Positions 24,675 to 33,307 of a DNA stretch of 64,000 bases are shown here, in pieces. This DNA comes from Turbatrix aceti (taxonomy: Eukaryota; Nematoda; Chromadorea; Rhabditida; Panagrolaimidae). The stretch's first letter is position 1. Each line of letters starts with the position of its first letter. A model generated the notes under the pieces. It worked only from the letters and a program-made list of their open reading frames with translations. It made no database searches and was not told the DNA's origin. The position numbers and the translations under genes were made by a program. Location: contig OZ017767.1 of assembly GCA_963969345.1 (NCBI GenBank), positions 6,476,739 through 6,540,738 of the forward strand. Reading direction: 5' to 3'.

Positions 24675-26027
24675 ATGGAATTGGTATACTGTTTCAAATG
24701 TAAAAAATATACTGATACTACTGACATATTTAATGTTGAAACAAGCTCGAAACGTTCTATGATAAAAGGGTTATGCCAAGATTGTAAAACAATGAAATGT
24801 AAGCTAATTCCAACAATCACAGGAGGTTCTGGATTAGAAGATATCAAGGAGGTTGAAATTAGTGAAAAATCTAAAATTCTTAGACAACCCACAAGTTCCG
24901 AAGGTGAAAGAGATCTTTTAGAAAAAGTTTATTATTCTCCTAAAACAGGTTTCTGCGGTATCAATGAACTATCAAGAGTAGCAAAGGTGTCACAGAAAAA
25001 GGTTAAAGAGTTCCTGAATGAACAAGATGTTTACACTCTTCATAAGCCAGCTCGTAAGAACTTCAAGAGTCAAAGAGTTTACGTCAGTGGAATAGATGAC
25101 CAATGGCAATCAGATCTCGTAGAAATGATTCCTTACGCGGAAGAAAATAATGATTTCAAGTATCTCTTGACCATCATTGATTGTTTTAGTAAGTATGCAT
25201 GGGTTGTTCCTCTTAAAAGTAAAACAGGCAAAGAAACTGCAGATGCTTTAGAAGCCGTTATGAATAAAAGTGGAAGAAAACCCAAAAAGATGCAGACTGA
25301 TAATGGTAAGGAGTATTATAATAAAGAAATGAATAAATTATTCAAATCATTAGAAATCAATCACTTTTCAACTTATTCAGATAAAAAAGCTTCAATAGTT
25401 GAAAGATTTAATAGGACTTTGAAAGAGAAAATGTGGAAAATGTTCACTCATCAAGGAAATCATAAATGGATAGACATTCTTGATGACCTTGTAAAGGGGT
25501 GTAATAATCATTTTCACTCTAGCATTAAAATGTCTCCCATGCAGGCTTCAAAAATAGAAAATCAAAGTATTGTTTACTCAAATCTTTTTCCTAAAGAAAT
25601 TGAAAAGGAAGAAATTCAAACAGATTCAAAGGCTTTAGACAAAGCGAAATTCCCAGAGGTTTTGAGCAAAGCTAAATTCAAAATAGGTGATACTGTCAGA
25701 ATTACAAAATATAAAGCTATTTTTGATAAAGGATATCTACCAAATTGGAGTACAGAGCAATTTAAGATTTCTGAAGTTCTAATAGGTGATCCAATTATGT
25801 ATTCAATAAAAGATTTAGCAGATGAGGAAATTAAAGGAAAGTTTTACTCTGAGGAACTTACACTTTATAATAATGTCAAAGAACAATATAAAATAGAAAA
25901 AGTTCTGAGGAAAAGAAATAGAAAGGAAAACGGTAAGATGATAAAAGAAATATTTGTCAAGTGGTATGGATATCCAGATAAATTTAATTCTTGGATTCTT
26001 GAAGAAGACTTAAATGCAATTATTTAA
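24675..26027 (+). CDS. Maverick integrase, zinc ribbon-DDE-chromodomain
   Basis: This 450-residue protein would insert the linear element DNA into chromosomes. From N to C: a zinc-ribbon-like module with Cys6/Cys9 and Cys34/Cys37; a helical HHCC-less linker region; the rve/RNase-H-fold catalytic core with Asp147 (WQSDLVE), Asp209 (QTDNGKEY) and Glu243 (ASIVERFNRTLKEKM), spaced as in retroviral and Ty3-type integrases; and a C-terminal chromodomain at about residues 400-450 (KVLRKR...IFVKWYGYP...WILEEDL). The frame is intact and intronless. The N-terminal ribbon resembles the small stand-alone DUF5679-type protein of Polintons and large DNA viruses, so a fusion is likely. The residue SKILRQ at 66-71 belongs to a motif that recurs in other proteins of the element. 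Confidence 0.94.
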   Translation: MELVYCFKCKKYTDTTDIFNVETSSKRSMIKGLCQDCKTMKCKLIPTITGGSGLEDIKEVEISEKSKILRQPTSSEGERDLLEKVYYSPKTGFCGINELSRVAKVSQKKVKEFLNEQDVYTLHKPARKNFKSQRVYVSGIDDQWQSDLVEMIPYAEENNDFKYLLTIIDCFSKYAWVVPLKSKTGKETADALEAVMNKSGRKPKKMQTDNGKEYYNKEMNKLFKSLEINHFSTYSDKKASIVERFNRTLKEKMWKMFTHQGNHKWIDILDDLVKGCNNHFHSSIKMSPMQASKIENQSIVYSNLFPKEIEKEEIQTDSKALDKAKFPEVLSKAKFKIGDTVRITKYKAIFDKGYLPNWSTEQFKISEVLIGDPIMYSIKDLADEEIKGKFYSEELTLYNNVKEQYKIEKVLRKRNRKENGKMIKEIFVKWYGYPDKFNSWILEEDLNAII

Positions 26028-26045
26028 ATAATCTAGTTTAATTCT

Positions 26046-27329
26046 TCAAACGCTTAAAACCTTAACTCTATTATCCTTGACTTCAACTACATTCTCTGAA
26101 AGAATGAGGCAATAACATTTAGTACTTTGAGCAATGTTTTTACCAAAGGAAGCTTTTATTGTGACATCAGGTCGAGATGCAATAATTCTATCATTCTGTT
26201 TAGATACATCAAATACTAGAAGTGGATAATAATAATAATAAACATCTTCTTCCATGAAAATGTAATCCTTGATGCTTTCGTAATAACTATTTCTGAATTC
26301 TTTAGCAAAATTGTATTGTTGAACTGCATTAAATTTATCGAAATCAAATTTTAGACATTCATATGGATATCTTTCGCTATTGAGTTCAACATAAATTTCT
26401 TCAAGTCCACAATTATCGAATTTTGCAGCATTCAGATAATTGTTATCTCTAGCAGTTTGAAAAGAGAGAACAATATATTTTATTTTATCATATTTAGTAC
26501 CAAGTTTCCAAGTAAATTCACGATTACCATTAGGAATATTATAACTCTCAAATTGTCTAGAAATAAAAGGCATTTGCACTAATTTATTACTTTCAAATAA
26601 ATTAAGAAGTTTGTTTTGCATCTCAAGACTAGGCATAATTTTAGGAATTATCCATTGAAGTTTATTAATAGTCATCTTAGCAGTAAATTTAGTAGGATCT
26701 GTGGACGTAATAGAATTTTTATTTTCTGGTGATCTGTAAAGTGAAAGAGTGTGTTTTCTTCCGTAAATTACTCGAGGGTAACATTCAGCAAAGCCAAAAA
26801 TATGAGTCAGTGGAATACAAAAAGTAAGGTTACCTTTTCTATTTTTAGTGTATTTATTTATCTTATAATTCATGATATCCTTAGTCTCGAGAATCCAACC
26901 AAAAGTATTTTGTTTATTCATTGTTGAAGAATAAGTAAGGAGGCCTTTCATAAGTGAAGCTCTTCCAGGATCAATGACATTTTCAACTTGCATACCATCC
27001 ATACTATAAGTTGCTCTATCAAATAAAAACATTGGAGCATTGTTGGAGAGTGTAACTTCATCACCTTCATTCAGTGCTGTAGAGTCTAATTTAGTCAAGG
27101 AAGCTTCTAAGTAGATGTAAGATTTATGTAGTAGAAGGTATTGATCACAAGTTTCTATGATAAAATTAATTTCTCCATGTTGATTTAAGCTACTACCACT
27201 AGAGGGGAATATGCTAATCAAATTTTCTTTTTGAATACTTTGATCTTGAATAATTGGACTATCAACAATTAGTATTCTGTCTACTGCTTCAATCAATCCT
27301 GCGGATCTAGGAATCTTTGATTCAGCCAT
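26046..27329 (-). CDS. Maverick major capsid protein (double jelly roll)
   Basis: A 427-residue intronless protein on the opposite strand to the integrase, 18 bp from its 3' end. Its length, beta-rich composition, and position among integrase, ATPase and protease match the double jelly-roll major capsid protein of Polintons. Recognisable stretches are the N-terminal V-D-R-I-L-I-V-D segment, the central FLFDRATYSMDGMQVENVIDPG region and the conserved late ESIKDY / YYYYPLLVFDVS segment. It would form the hexons of an icosahedral shell. The first residues (MAESKIPRSAGL) repeat a motif found in the fusogen. The frame is complete with no stop, so this gene has not begun to decay. Function is inferred from family context; I could not run a structure comparison. 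Confidence 0.85.
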   Translation of the reverse strand: MAESKIPRSAGLIEAVDRILIVDSPIIQDQSIQKENLISIFPSSGSSLNQHGEINFIIETCDQYLLLHKSYIYLEASLTKLDSTALNEGDEVTLSNNAPMFLFDRATYSMDGMQVENVIDPGRASLMKGLLTYSSTMNKQNTFGWILETKDIMNYKINKYTKNRKGNLTFCIPLTHIFGFAECYPRVIYGRKHTLSLYRSPENKNSITSTDPTKFTAKMTINKLQWIIPKIMPSLEMQNKLLNLFESNKLVQMPFISRQFESYNIPNGNREFTWKLGTKYDKIKYIVLSFQTARDNNYLNAAKFDNCGLEEIYVELNSERYPYECLKFDFDKFNAVQQYNFAKEFRNSYYESIKDYIFMEEDVYYYYYPLLVFDVSKQNDRIIASRPDVTIKASFGKNIAQSTKCYCLILSENVVEVKDNRVKVLSV

Positions 27330-27380
27330 TTTTATCTTGAATGAATTTTCAATTTATTTAAAATAAATTTTCTGAAGTAA

Positions 27381-29813
27381 ATGAATCTCTATCGAGTATT
27401 ACAATTCTATTTCTTTTTAACATTTGCTCATTATGATATTTTGGCAAATGCTAAAAGTATAATTTGTTCTTCTGATGCTCCAGTTCAATATTTTAGATTA
27501 CCGAAATTACATAGATGCAATTATCATAGACAATTGAATGAAAAATCAAAAGTAGTAAGTTATGAAGTCTTCAAACCGAACATTATCGAATATTCAAGTG
27601 AAGCTAAATTGTGTAAGAAATTAGTTAGTGAAGTTTCAATGTATACAGATTTTTCTGGATATGAGCATCTAGTTGAAAAGGAATTGAATCATAGAAGTAT
27701 AAGTCTTGCAGAATGTAGAGAATGGATTGCAAATAAGAAATGTGAATTTGGCACATTGAGTAAAGGTAAAGAAGGAATACAAGATTCGAGGAATCCTAGA
27801 TCTGGAGGATTGTGGAGTACTAATAATAAAGTTGAAGTAGATTATCCTAATCGATTTACTAGTTTCTTTACAAGCAAAAGATATTACAAAGAGAATTGTG
27901 TAATTATTGAGACTAAGGTATATTCTCACTTTAACCAAAGTAGACCATCTAATGTGTTAGCAGATATGTCAGAGTGTAAATATCAGGATGGTTCTTGTCC
28001 AATAAAGAAGAATGAAATTATGATTTGGGATGTCAATACTTCCCAGAATTGTCAATATATTTCAATTGGAAAATTGGATGGAATCATGAATAATGGACTG
28101 TGGATAAATAGTAAAAATCAAATTGCTCTGAGTTTAAATAAAAACAAAATTGTGAGAGATTGTAATCTTGATCTCTTAATTAGTGAAGAAGGTTTTGCAG
28201 TCAAGGAAATTCAAAAACTTCCTTCAGAATCGAAGATTCCTAGATCCACAGGATTGACACAACAAGCACTAACATCAACTCCTAGTCTTCAAGAAATGAG
28301 TATTAATCCTCAGAAATTTCAAAAAGAAAGAGAAGAATATTATAAAAGACAACAAGAACAAATCCAAAAGGATCGAAATAGAATCCAAACGGAAAAAGAC
28401 AAAGAAGTAAGAGATAAATACGAAGCTGATCGTAAAGAATTTGAGAAGAGAAGAGAAGAAAAAATGAAGCAATATCTAGAGTTCGAAAAGAGAAAGAAGG
28501 AAAAAATGGAAAGACAAGGATTATTGAATACTACTACTACTTCTGTGAATTCGAATACTACCAATAGGATCAAAAGATCTACTAAATCAAAGATTCTTAG
28601 ATCTGAAAGATCGACAAAGCGGAAGCAAAGCTTCCTAGAAGCAAATCAAAGTTTAGAAGACACTTCTAGGCCTTTTCCATTACCTACTTATGAAGAATAC
28701 TCAAAGATTAAAAATGATTGTTTACTGCTTCCAAGTTATGCTGATTACCTAAGGTCTAAAGATAAAGAAATCTCCGATTTCGTCAAAACTAAAGAAGCTT
28801 GTGATACTTTTCCAAGTTATGATGAATACGTTACTAAATTTGCTGAATATGCACTAAAAGAATTTGAAAATAGAAAATCTAAAAGAACAAGAAGACAAGT
28901 TTACTCAGATTTTCAAGCAGCTGGAGAGTTTCAATACCTTGAGAACAAATCAAATAATCTTTTGAGACATACAACTGAAGTAATGTGTGATATATTTAAT
29001 GAACACTCCAGTCTTCTTGAAACACTAATAAGAGAGAATCCTAGAAGATACATTCAAAAACAACTAAATCATTCAGCAATAAGAGTTCAACTTATTTCTC
29101 AAGAAAGCTTTGCTAGTGCTAACGCAGATGTTGTAGAAGTAACGTTTTGTAAATCTTTAGAAGATGAAAAAATTGAATTCATAGATCTAACGCATTTTGA
29201 TGGATTCAAGACAAGTATAGCTCTTACTCAAGGACAAATTCCTATTAAAATACGATCCCTTGGAGACAAAATTTGGTATTACTCACAAAAAGGAATAATT
29301 TCAGATAAAATTATATTGCATCCAGAATTTCATCCAAGAAAAGATGAAATAACAAATATTAAAAGCTTCACTGACTTCAATTTAGATTTCTTAGATGATA
29401 AAGTAATCTTTCATGAGCACATTCTCCTTGATACAAAAACGAATATTGAGGAAGAATTAATTAATGAGATGCGTGAAAAAGCTGATGTATCCATTGATCT
29501 ACACTCAAATAGTCAAGATGGAATGATTCCTCATGAAATATTAGATGAAGTTTCTAGCATCTTTGAGAAGTATTACATCAAGATATGGAGGATTTATGTA
29601 ACTATTGGTGTTACTCTCTTTTATATATTCATAGGTAGATCTATTTGGATGGTCCTTTCTCCAAAAACCTTTTTCAACAAGGAAAATAGAAATCCGAGAA
29701 ATAGGAATCCAATTTTTGTGAAAAGTAGGAATCATTTCCAAGGTGAAGATTATCAAGGTGTTGAACTGCAAGATTTCAGAAATGAACATAGAAGATCTCT
29801 TGTTGTAGACTAA
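27381..29813 (+). CDS. Maverick envelope fusogen, class III gB-like
   Basis: An 810-residue type I membrane protein, starting 51 bp from the divergent capsid gene. Seen: a signal peptide (residues 1-24); a Cys-containing ectodomain; a charged coiled coil at about 313-378; three spaced copies of a P-[TS]-Y-x-[DE]-Y motif at about 433-490; a basic furin-like site ending RTRR near 507; a second ectodomain part whose Cys/Asn-Pro/helix pattern resembles the central helix region of herpesvirus glycoprotein B; a membrane segment at about 735-757 (IYVTIGVTLFYIFIG); and a ~50-residue basic tail. Nematode Mavericks are known to encode gB-like fusogens thought to allow spread between cells or species. 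Here it would mediate membrane fusion of particles. The frame is intact. Homology is inferred from layout and local pattern; a structure prediction would settle it. Confidence 0.75.
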   Translation: MNLYRVLQFYFFLTFAHYDILANAKSIICSSDAPVQYFRLPKLHRCNYHRQLNEKSKVVSYEVFKPNIIEYSSEAKLCKKLVSEVSMYTDFSGYEHLVEKELNHRSISLAECREWIANKKCEFGTLSKGKEGIQDSRNPRSGGLWSTNNKVEVDYPNRFTSFFTSKRYYKENCVIIETKVYSHFNQSRPSNVLADMSECKYQDGSCPIKKNEIMIWDVNTSQNCQYISIGKLDGIMNNGLWINSKNQIALSLNKNKIVRDCNLDLLISEEGFAVKEIQKLPSESKIPRSTGLTQQALTSTPSLQEMSINPQKFQKEREEYYKRQQEQIQKDRNRIQTEKDKEVRDKYEADRKEFEKRREEKMKQYLEFEKRKKEKMERQGLLNTTTTSVNSNTTNRIKRSTKSKILRSERSTKRKQSFLEANQSLEDTSRPFPLPTYEEYSKIKNDCLLLPSYADYLRSKDKEISDFVKTKEACDTFPSYDEYVTKFAEYALKEFENRKSKRTRRQVYSDFQAAGEFQYLENKSNNLLRHTTEVMCDIFNEHSSLLETLIRENPRRYIQKQLNHSAIRVQLISQESFASANADVVEVTFCKSLEDEKIEFIDLTHFDGFKTSIALTQGQIPIKIRSLGDKIWYYSQKGIISDKIILHPEFHPRKDEITNIKSFTDFNLDFLDDKVIFHEHILLDTKTNIEEELINEMREKADVSIDLHSNSQDGMIPHEILDEVSSIFEKYYIKIWRIYVTIGVTLFYIFIGRSIWMVLSPKTFFNKENRNPRNRNPIFVKSRNHFQGEDYQGVELQDFRNEHRRSLVVD

Positions 29814-30089
29814 ATCGAAGACAAACCAGAGGTTCTAGGATTCTTTGAATGTGATTCCTTGATCTGAAAGATCGACTAAATGGAACATTTCTTAGCGTTA
29901 GCAAAGCTACCTTGTATAGCGTCCTAAGGATTGACTAAATTGATTAAATATTTTATCTTAGACTTTTTACACTTATTAAATTTTAATACAAAATCCGAAG
30001 AATCAAATATTTTACAATAAGAATCTTCCTTCAGAGGTTTTGCTCTGCAAAAACGACCGAAGTCAGGCTTCAATCTTTTAGAAGACGTA

Positions 30090-30371
30090 ATGAGATTCTT
30101 CAATTCTGATTTCAAAGAAACATCAAGTTCCGAAAAGAGTTTCATTATTATAACTCCAAAAGAGAAAGATAAAATACAACTAGTTGACAATCTAGATGAA
30201 GAAAAAATAGAAAACAATAGAAAAGTAAGTGAAGGAGGAAGTATTACTCAAAAATCATTGAATACTAATAGATCCGAAGGTTTGAATACTAATAGAACTG
30301 AAGGTTTGAATAAAAAGAATGCAGCATTTCTTAGAGCTCTAAAACGTGGATCTGGTTTTAAAAGGATTTGA
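30090..30371 (+). CDS. Small basic Maverick protein
   Basis: A 93-residue frame between the fusogen and the minor capsid gene, transcribed convergently with the latter (1-bp gap). The middle has two near-identical tandem 9-residue repeats (SLNTNRSEG / LNTNRTEG), and the C-terminus is basic with Gly and Phe (LRALKRGSGFKRI). Small basic capsid-associated or membrane-active peptides are common at this place in Polintons and adenoviruses, but I cannot assign a function. The overlapping minus-strand frame at 29924-30217 is less protein-like. Confidence 0.5.
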   Translation: MRFFNSDFKETSSSEKSFIIITPKEKDKIQLVDNLDEEKIENNRKVSEGGSITQKSLNTNRSEGLNTNRTEGLNKKNAAFLRALKRGSGFKRI

Positions 30372-30372
30372 T

Positions 30373-30783
30373 TCATTTTAAAAGGATCTCAACATGAAGA
30401 TCACACCTATTGAAATCGATAAGATTATTCAAAGAGTCAACAAGCTTGAGAGTTAAAACATTTGGTCTATCCATAAGTTTGTGATAAATTGGGTTAATTG
30501 GTTCATTTTTTATTTTTTCATTATCTTTAAGAATTGGAAATTTACAAATAACGTTGCTTTGTCTTTCATCGATAAAAGTATCACAAACTAGATTGCAAGA
30601 TAAATAAACAAAATCTAGATTTTTATTACCTTCACCAGGTGAATGTCTTTCAGATCTTTCTAGTAACTGAAGAATACCATCAACTTTGACTACTGCAAGC
30701 TCATTTATTTTATTACTTGGAGGAAAATCAAAATAAAATGTTTTTTCATTAATTCTGTGCAAATTGAGAAATAATGTTGTCAT
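30373..30783 (-). CDS. Probable Maverick minor capsid (penton-like) protein
   Basis: A 136-residue intronless protein. The C-terminal half has the strand-rich pattern NVLTLKLVDSLNNLIDFNRCDLHVEI, close in pattern to the last strands of Polinton penton/minor capsid jelly rolls, and the central DFVYLSCNLV and NPIYHKLM segments are typical of this conserved Polinton protein. It sits between the small basic protein and the ATPase, which starts divergently 29 bp away. It would occupy the vertices or cement the capsid. Somewhat short for a complete single jelly roll, so either a compact form or a different structural protein. Confidence 0.6.
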   Translation of the reverse strand: MTTLFLNLHRINEKTFYFDFPPSNKINELAVVKVDGILQLLERSERHSPGEGNKNLDFVYLSCNLVCDTFIDERQSNVICKFPILKDNEKIKNEPINPIYHKLMDRPNVLTLKLVDSLNNLIDFNRCDLHVEILLK

Positions 30784-30812
30784 TTAAATAAAAAATTATT
30801 TTCTAAAGAAGA

Positions 30813-31325
30813 ATGACTTTCTCAAATAGTGAATTTAATGATTATAGTGTCAAAAATTATTATCCTGAAAGAAATAATAATCCTTTACTTCCTCAATCAA
30901 TAAGAGGTTGTATGATTGGAAAGAGTGGATGTGGAAAGACTAATTTACTTATGAATTTGCTATTAGAAGAATACCTTGATTATAATAATCTTTATATCTT
31001 TAGTACAACCTTATTTCAACCTTGTTATCAAGCATTAATTAATGGTTTCGAAAATGGATTAAGTAAAAAAGAAATTAGGAGGTGTTTTGAAAAGCAAGAC
31101 TTCATAATTGAAGAAAAGGAAAATCCCCAAAGAATTATTGATGTTATGTGTAGTTCTTCTTTAAAAAATATTCCAGATCCTTCAACACTTGATCCCAATA
31201 AAAAGACTCTAATAATTTTTGATGATCTTTTATTAGAAAAACAAAATAAAATAGAACAATATTATACTCGAGGAAGACATTCTGGAGTAGATTGTTTTTA
31301 CATTTCAATATTCTTGAAGTTCTAA
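30813..31325 (+). CDS. Maverick packaging ATPase (FtsK/A32 type), 3'-truncated
   Basis: This protein would pump element DNA into the capsid. A Walker A loop (GKSGCGKTNLL, residues about 35-45) and a Walker B strand (KTLIIFDDLL, about 130-139) are intact. After GRHSGVDCFYIS, where the family normally continues with a sensor motif and about 40-60 more residues, the frame reads only IFLKF before a stop at 31323-31325. The lost part coincides with the truncated end of the facing protease gene, so both were cut by one deletion. The remaining 170 residues contain the nucleotide-binding core but are unlikely to be functional. Confidence 0.88.
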   Translation: MTFSNSEFNDYSVKNYYPERNNNPLLPQSIRGCMIGKSGCGKTNLLMNLLLEEYLDYNNLYIFSTTLFQPCYQALINGFENGLSKKEIRRCFEKQDFIIEEKENPQRIIDVMCSSSLKNIPDPSTLDPNKKTLIIFDDLLLEKQNKIEQYYTRGRHSGVDCFYISIFLKF

Positions 31326-31571
31326 AGGTGGATCTAATCCGAACGAATCAAAGTAATATATTTTATCTTTATTTTTGGAATAACAAACCCAATGTGTTCC
31401 TCTACCTTCAGAAGAATCTAAATTTACAATTCCTACTTCTTTATCTTTCGGCTTCGCTGGTAAAGTATCTCGCATAAACACACCACGGAAATTCTTGATT
31501 CCTAATGAGTCAACTAATTCAATGAGATCTAGATTTGTTAAAGGCTTTAGATCTTTTTCTAGCTTCGCCAT
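31305..31571 (-). pseudogene. Maverick adenain-like cysteine protease, 3'-truncated
   Basis: Eighty-eight residues of the C48-type maturation protease that cleaves capsid proteins in adenoviruses and Polintons. The start (MAKLEKDLKPLTNLDLIEL) and the segment GVFMRDTLP are family-typical. Catalytic His60 (GTHWVCY) and Asp75 (YYFDSFG) are present, followed by PPLELQEY. The frame then stops, so the glutamine and nucleophilic cysteine that normally lie 40-60 residues further on are missing. The protein cannot be an active protease. Its last 20 bp overlap the end of the ATPase frame at the proposed deletion junction. Confidence 0.88.
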
Positions 31572-31691
31572 TTATTAATCATCATTTTTATAAGAAACTA
31601 CAAACTACAAACTACACCTTTCCCCATTTTTGAAAATTGTTGAAAATAAGCCTTAAAATGGCTTAAAATGTTAAATACAAGTGAAAAATTG

Positions 31692-31869
31692 AAAGTGGGC
31701 AAAATGGACACTTCTACGTCCAGCCTAAAAAGTGTCGTTTTTCAAAAATACTGATATTCGATGAGCTTAGGCACTTTTCTGATGAAAATAAGCGTTAAAA
31801 TAGCTAAAAAGTGCAAAAAACGTCATTTGGGCAAAATGACCGTCCAGCGTCAACCATTTGTATACTACT
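31692..31869 (-). repeat. Maverick terminal inverted repeat, right (178 bp)
   Basis: Inverted copy of 22199-22376 with three mismatches. It ends in ...GTATACTACT and is followed at once by the CACAAC target duplication. Confidence 0.93.
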
Positions 31870-31875
31870 CACAAC
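31870..31875. repeat. Maverick target-site duplication, right (CACAAC)
   Basis: Identical to 22193-22198 on the other side of the element. It marks the insertion point, 88 bp beyond the stop codon of the DNAJC4-like gene, probably within its 3' UTR. Confidence 0.9.
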
Positions 31876-31963
31876 GAAAAAAACGAATGTTCCCTTTTAT
31901 TTATTTTTTCAGGCTATTTTAGCCCAATTCCTATACAAATCAACGATCCAACACCACATATAG

Positions 31964-33307
31964 TCATTTTTGTGTGGATGTTGTTTCGGGGAAGCCGTAC
32001 GGCCTCACGGGGTCATCTTCAATGGGAGGCTGCGTCACCGGAGGCGGTCTCGAATACAGACCAGGTGGTGGAGGGGGATTCGGTGGCCCGATGGTTTCTG
32101 GGGTGATTGAGGGGTTGTACACGCTGGCCTGCTTGCGTTCTCTGAAAAAAAATACTATTAATGTTTGGTGCAGGGATGAATTATTAATTTCTACCTAAAA
32201 AGAGACCAGACATCAGAAAAGTGCATATTTAGGGCCAAAAGTGTCAAAAACCAAAAAATAGCTTACCGTGGTCCCGTGATCGCCTGATAAAATCCTACAG
32301 CTGCAAAAACAACGATGTAGAATAGGAGAAACTTGTTGAATCGTTCCCAGTTCACTCTGGAGAAAACGTTGTCGGTCGCGCTTCGAAAATTGTCAAATGG
32401 ATACTTTCGGGCGTGTTCTTCGGCTCTTTGCTCCCAGAATTGGTTTCTTCTTTGAGTGTAGGAGTCATAGGCTTGCTGGGCGCGTCGGCGTTGCTCATTG
32501 TCGTACCGGGACTTGTAGGGATCGTTCATCATGCGTTCAAACTGCTTCCATATCTGAAAAGTATTTTTTTACAAAATTCTAAATTGGCCGGCCTGATAAA
32601 TATTACAACAAAAAAATGATGTACAAGCGTAAAATTTTTTTTTGAAAAAAAAATGATTATGGAAGCCAAAAAGTAGGAAAATCGTGTTTTTTTTCGAATT
32701 TTTATAAAATTTAGCAGAAAAAAAAATTTTTTTGGCATAATTCGGCCTATTTTAAACCCGGCCCGTTTTGAGAACCTAGAAAATAAACTCACCCTTTCAA
32801 ACTCCTCCTGACTGAACTGGGCCCCCGGCGGCCCCTGCCCCGGCCTCGGACCGCCTCTTCGCACGTACGTATACGTCCATCCGTCTTTGGACTTCCACGT
32901 CTGCTGCTGAAATGGGCCAAACGGGTCGCCACCTGCGGATCCAGGAGGCGGATATCGCTGTTGATAAAAAGGCGATCCGTGTGGCTCGAAGCCTCCGTGG
33001 TGGCCGCCGAAGACCTGTGAATCGTAGTATGCCCGCTTCTGGTCGTCTCTCAGCGTGTCATATGCTTCCTTGATTTCGACAAACTTCGAATGGGCCGCTG
33101 CATCGTTTCCGGCGATGTCAGGATGATACTGAACGTCAAAAAGTCACTTTCCATAAATAATTTAAAAAAAAAAAAAAAAACCTTTTTGGACAGCTGGAAA
33201 AAGGCTTTTTTTAAATCACTCGCCGAAGCATCCCGTGCCACGCCCAGAATATCGTAATGAGTTTTCCGTGCCGATGACAGAAGCCGACGGCACAGCACCC
33301 GTTGCAT
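31964..33307 (-). CDS. DNAJC4-like J-domain protein with one membrane segment
   Basis: Four exons in phase (33182-33307, 32793-33128, 32267-32553, 31964-32141) give 308 residues. Residues 1-15 ([15 protein letters not shown]) are Arg/Ser-rich with no acids, as in a mitochondrial presequence. A J domain follows (THYDILGV...), with the essential His-Pro-Asp triplet split by intron 1 and placed right at the start of exon 2, and the helix IV region [10 protein letters not shown]. Then come a Gly/Pro/Phe-rich linker, an Arg/Gln-rich helix, and a membrane span near residue 235 ([18 protein letters not shown]), ending in a Pro-rich tail. J proteins stimulate Hsp70 ATPase; the layout matches DNAJC4. 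The start follows an acceptor (TTTTTTTCAG), consistent with trans-splicing. The Maverick lies just behind its stop codon and may affect its polyadenylation. Confidence 0.88.

Larger units (their letters stand above)
22199..31869. mobile_element. Maverick/Polinton virus-like transposon, internally deleted
   Basis: The element spans 9,671 bp between exact inverted termini (AGTAGTATAC...GTATACTACT) and a perfect CACAAC target duplication. Diagnostic genes are a chromodomain retroviral-type integrase, a major capsid protein, a probable minor capsid protein, an FtsK/A32-type packaging ATPase and an adenain-like protease; a large class III fusogen is also present, as reported for nematode Mavericks. 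Full-length Mavericks are usually 15-20 kb and encode a protein-primed family B DNA polymerase of about 1,000 residues or more. None is found here on either strand. ATPase and protease both lose their C-termini at about 31,305, which locates a deletion. Core genes are AT-rich with intronless frames, while the cargo gene at the left end is host-like. The copy is non-autonomous but recent, judging from TIR identity and intact capsid and fusogen frames. Confidence 0.95.

Noticed and set aside
29924..30217. 97-codon minus-strand frame in the Maverick
   Set aside because: Overlaps the plus-strand small basic protein, is Lys/Ser/Phe-rich and lacks any family resemblance; the plus-strand frame fits the gene layout better.
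22199..31869. Interpretation as an adenovirus or endogenous retrovirus
   Set aside because: The adenain-like protease and retroviral-type integrase occur together with a capsid gene, A32-type ATPase, TIRs and a 6-bp TSD, which is the Maverick/Polinton combination. There is no reverse transcriptase, gag or LTR.
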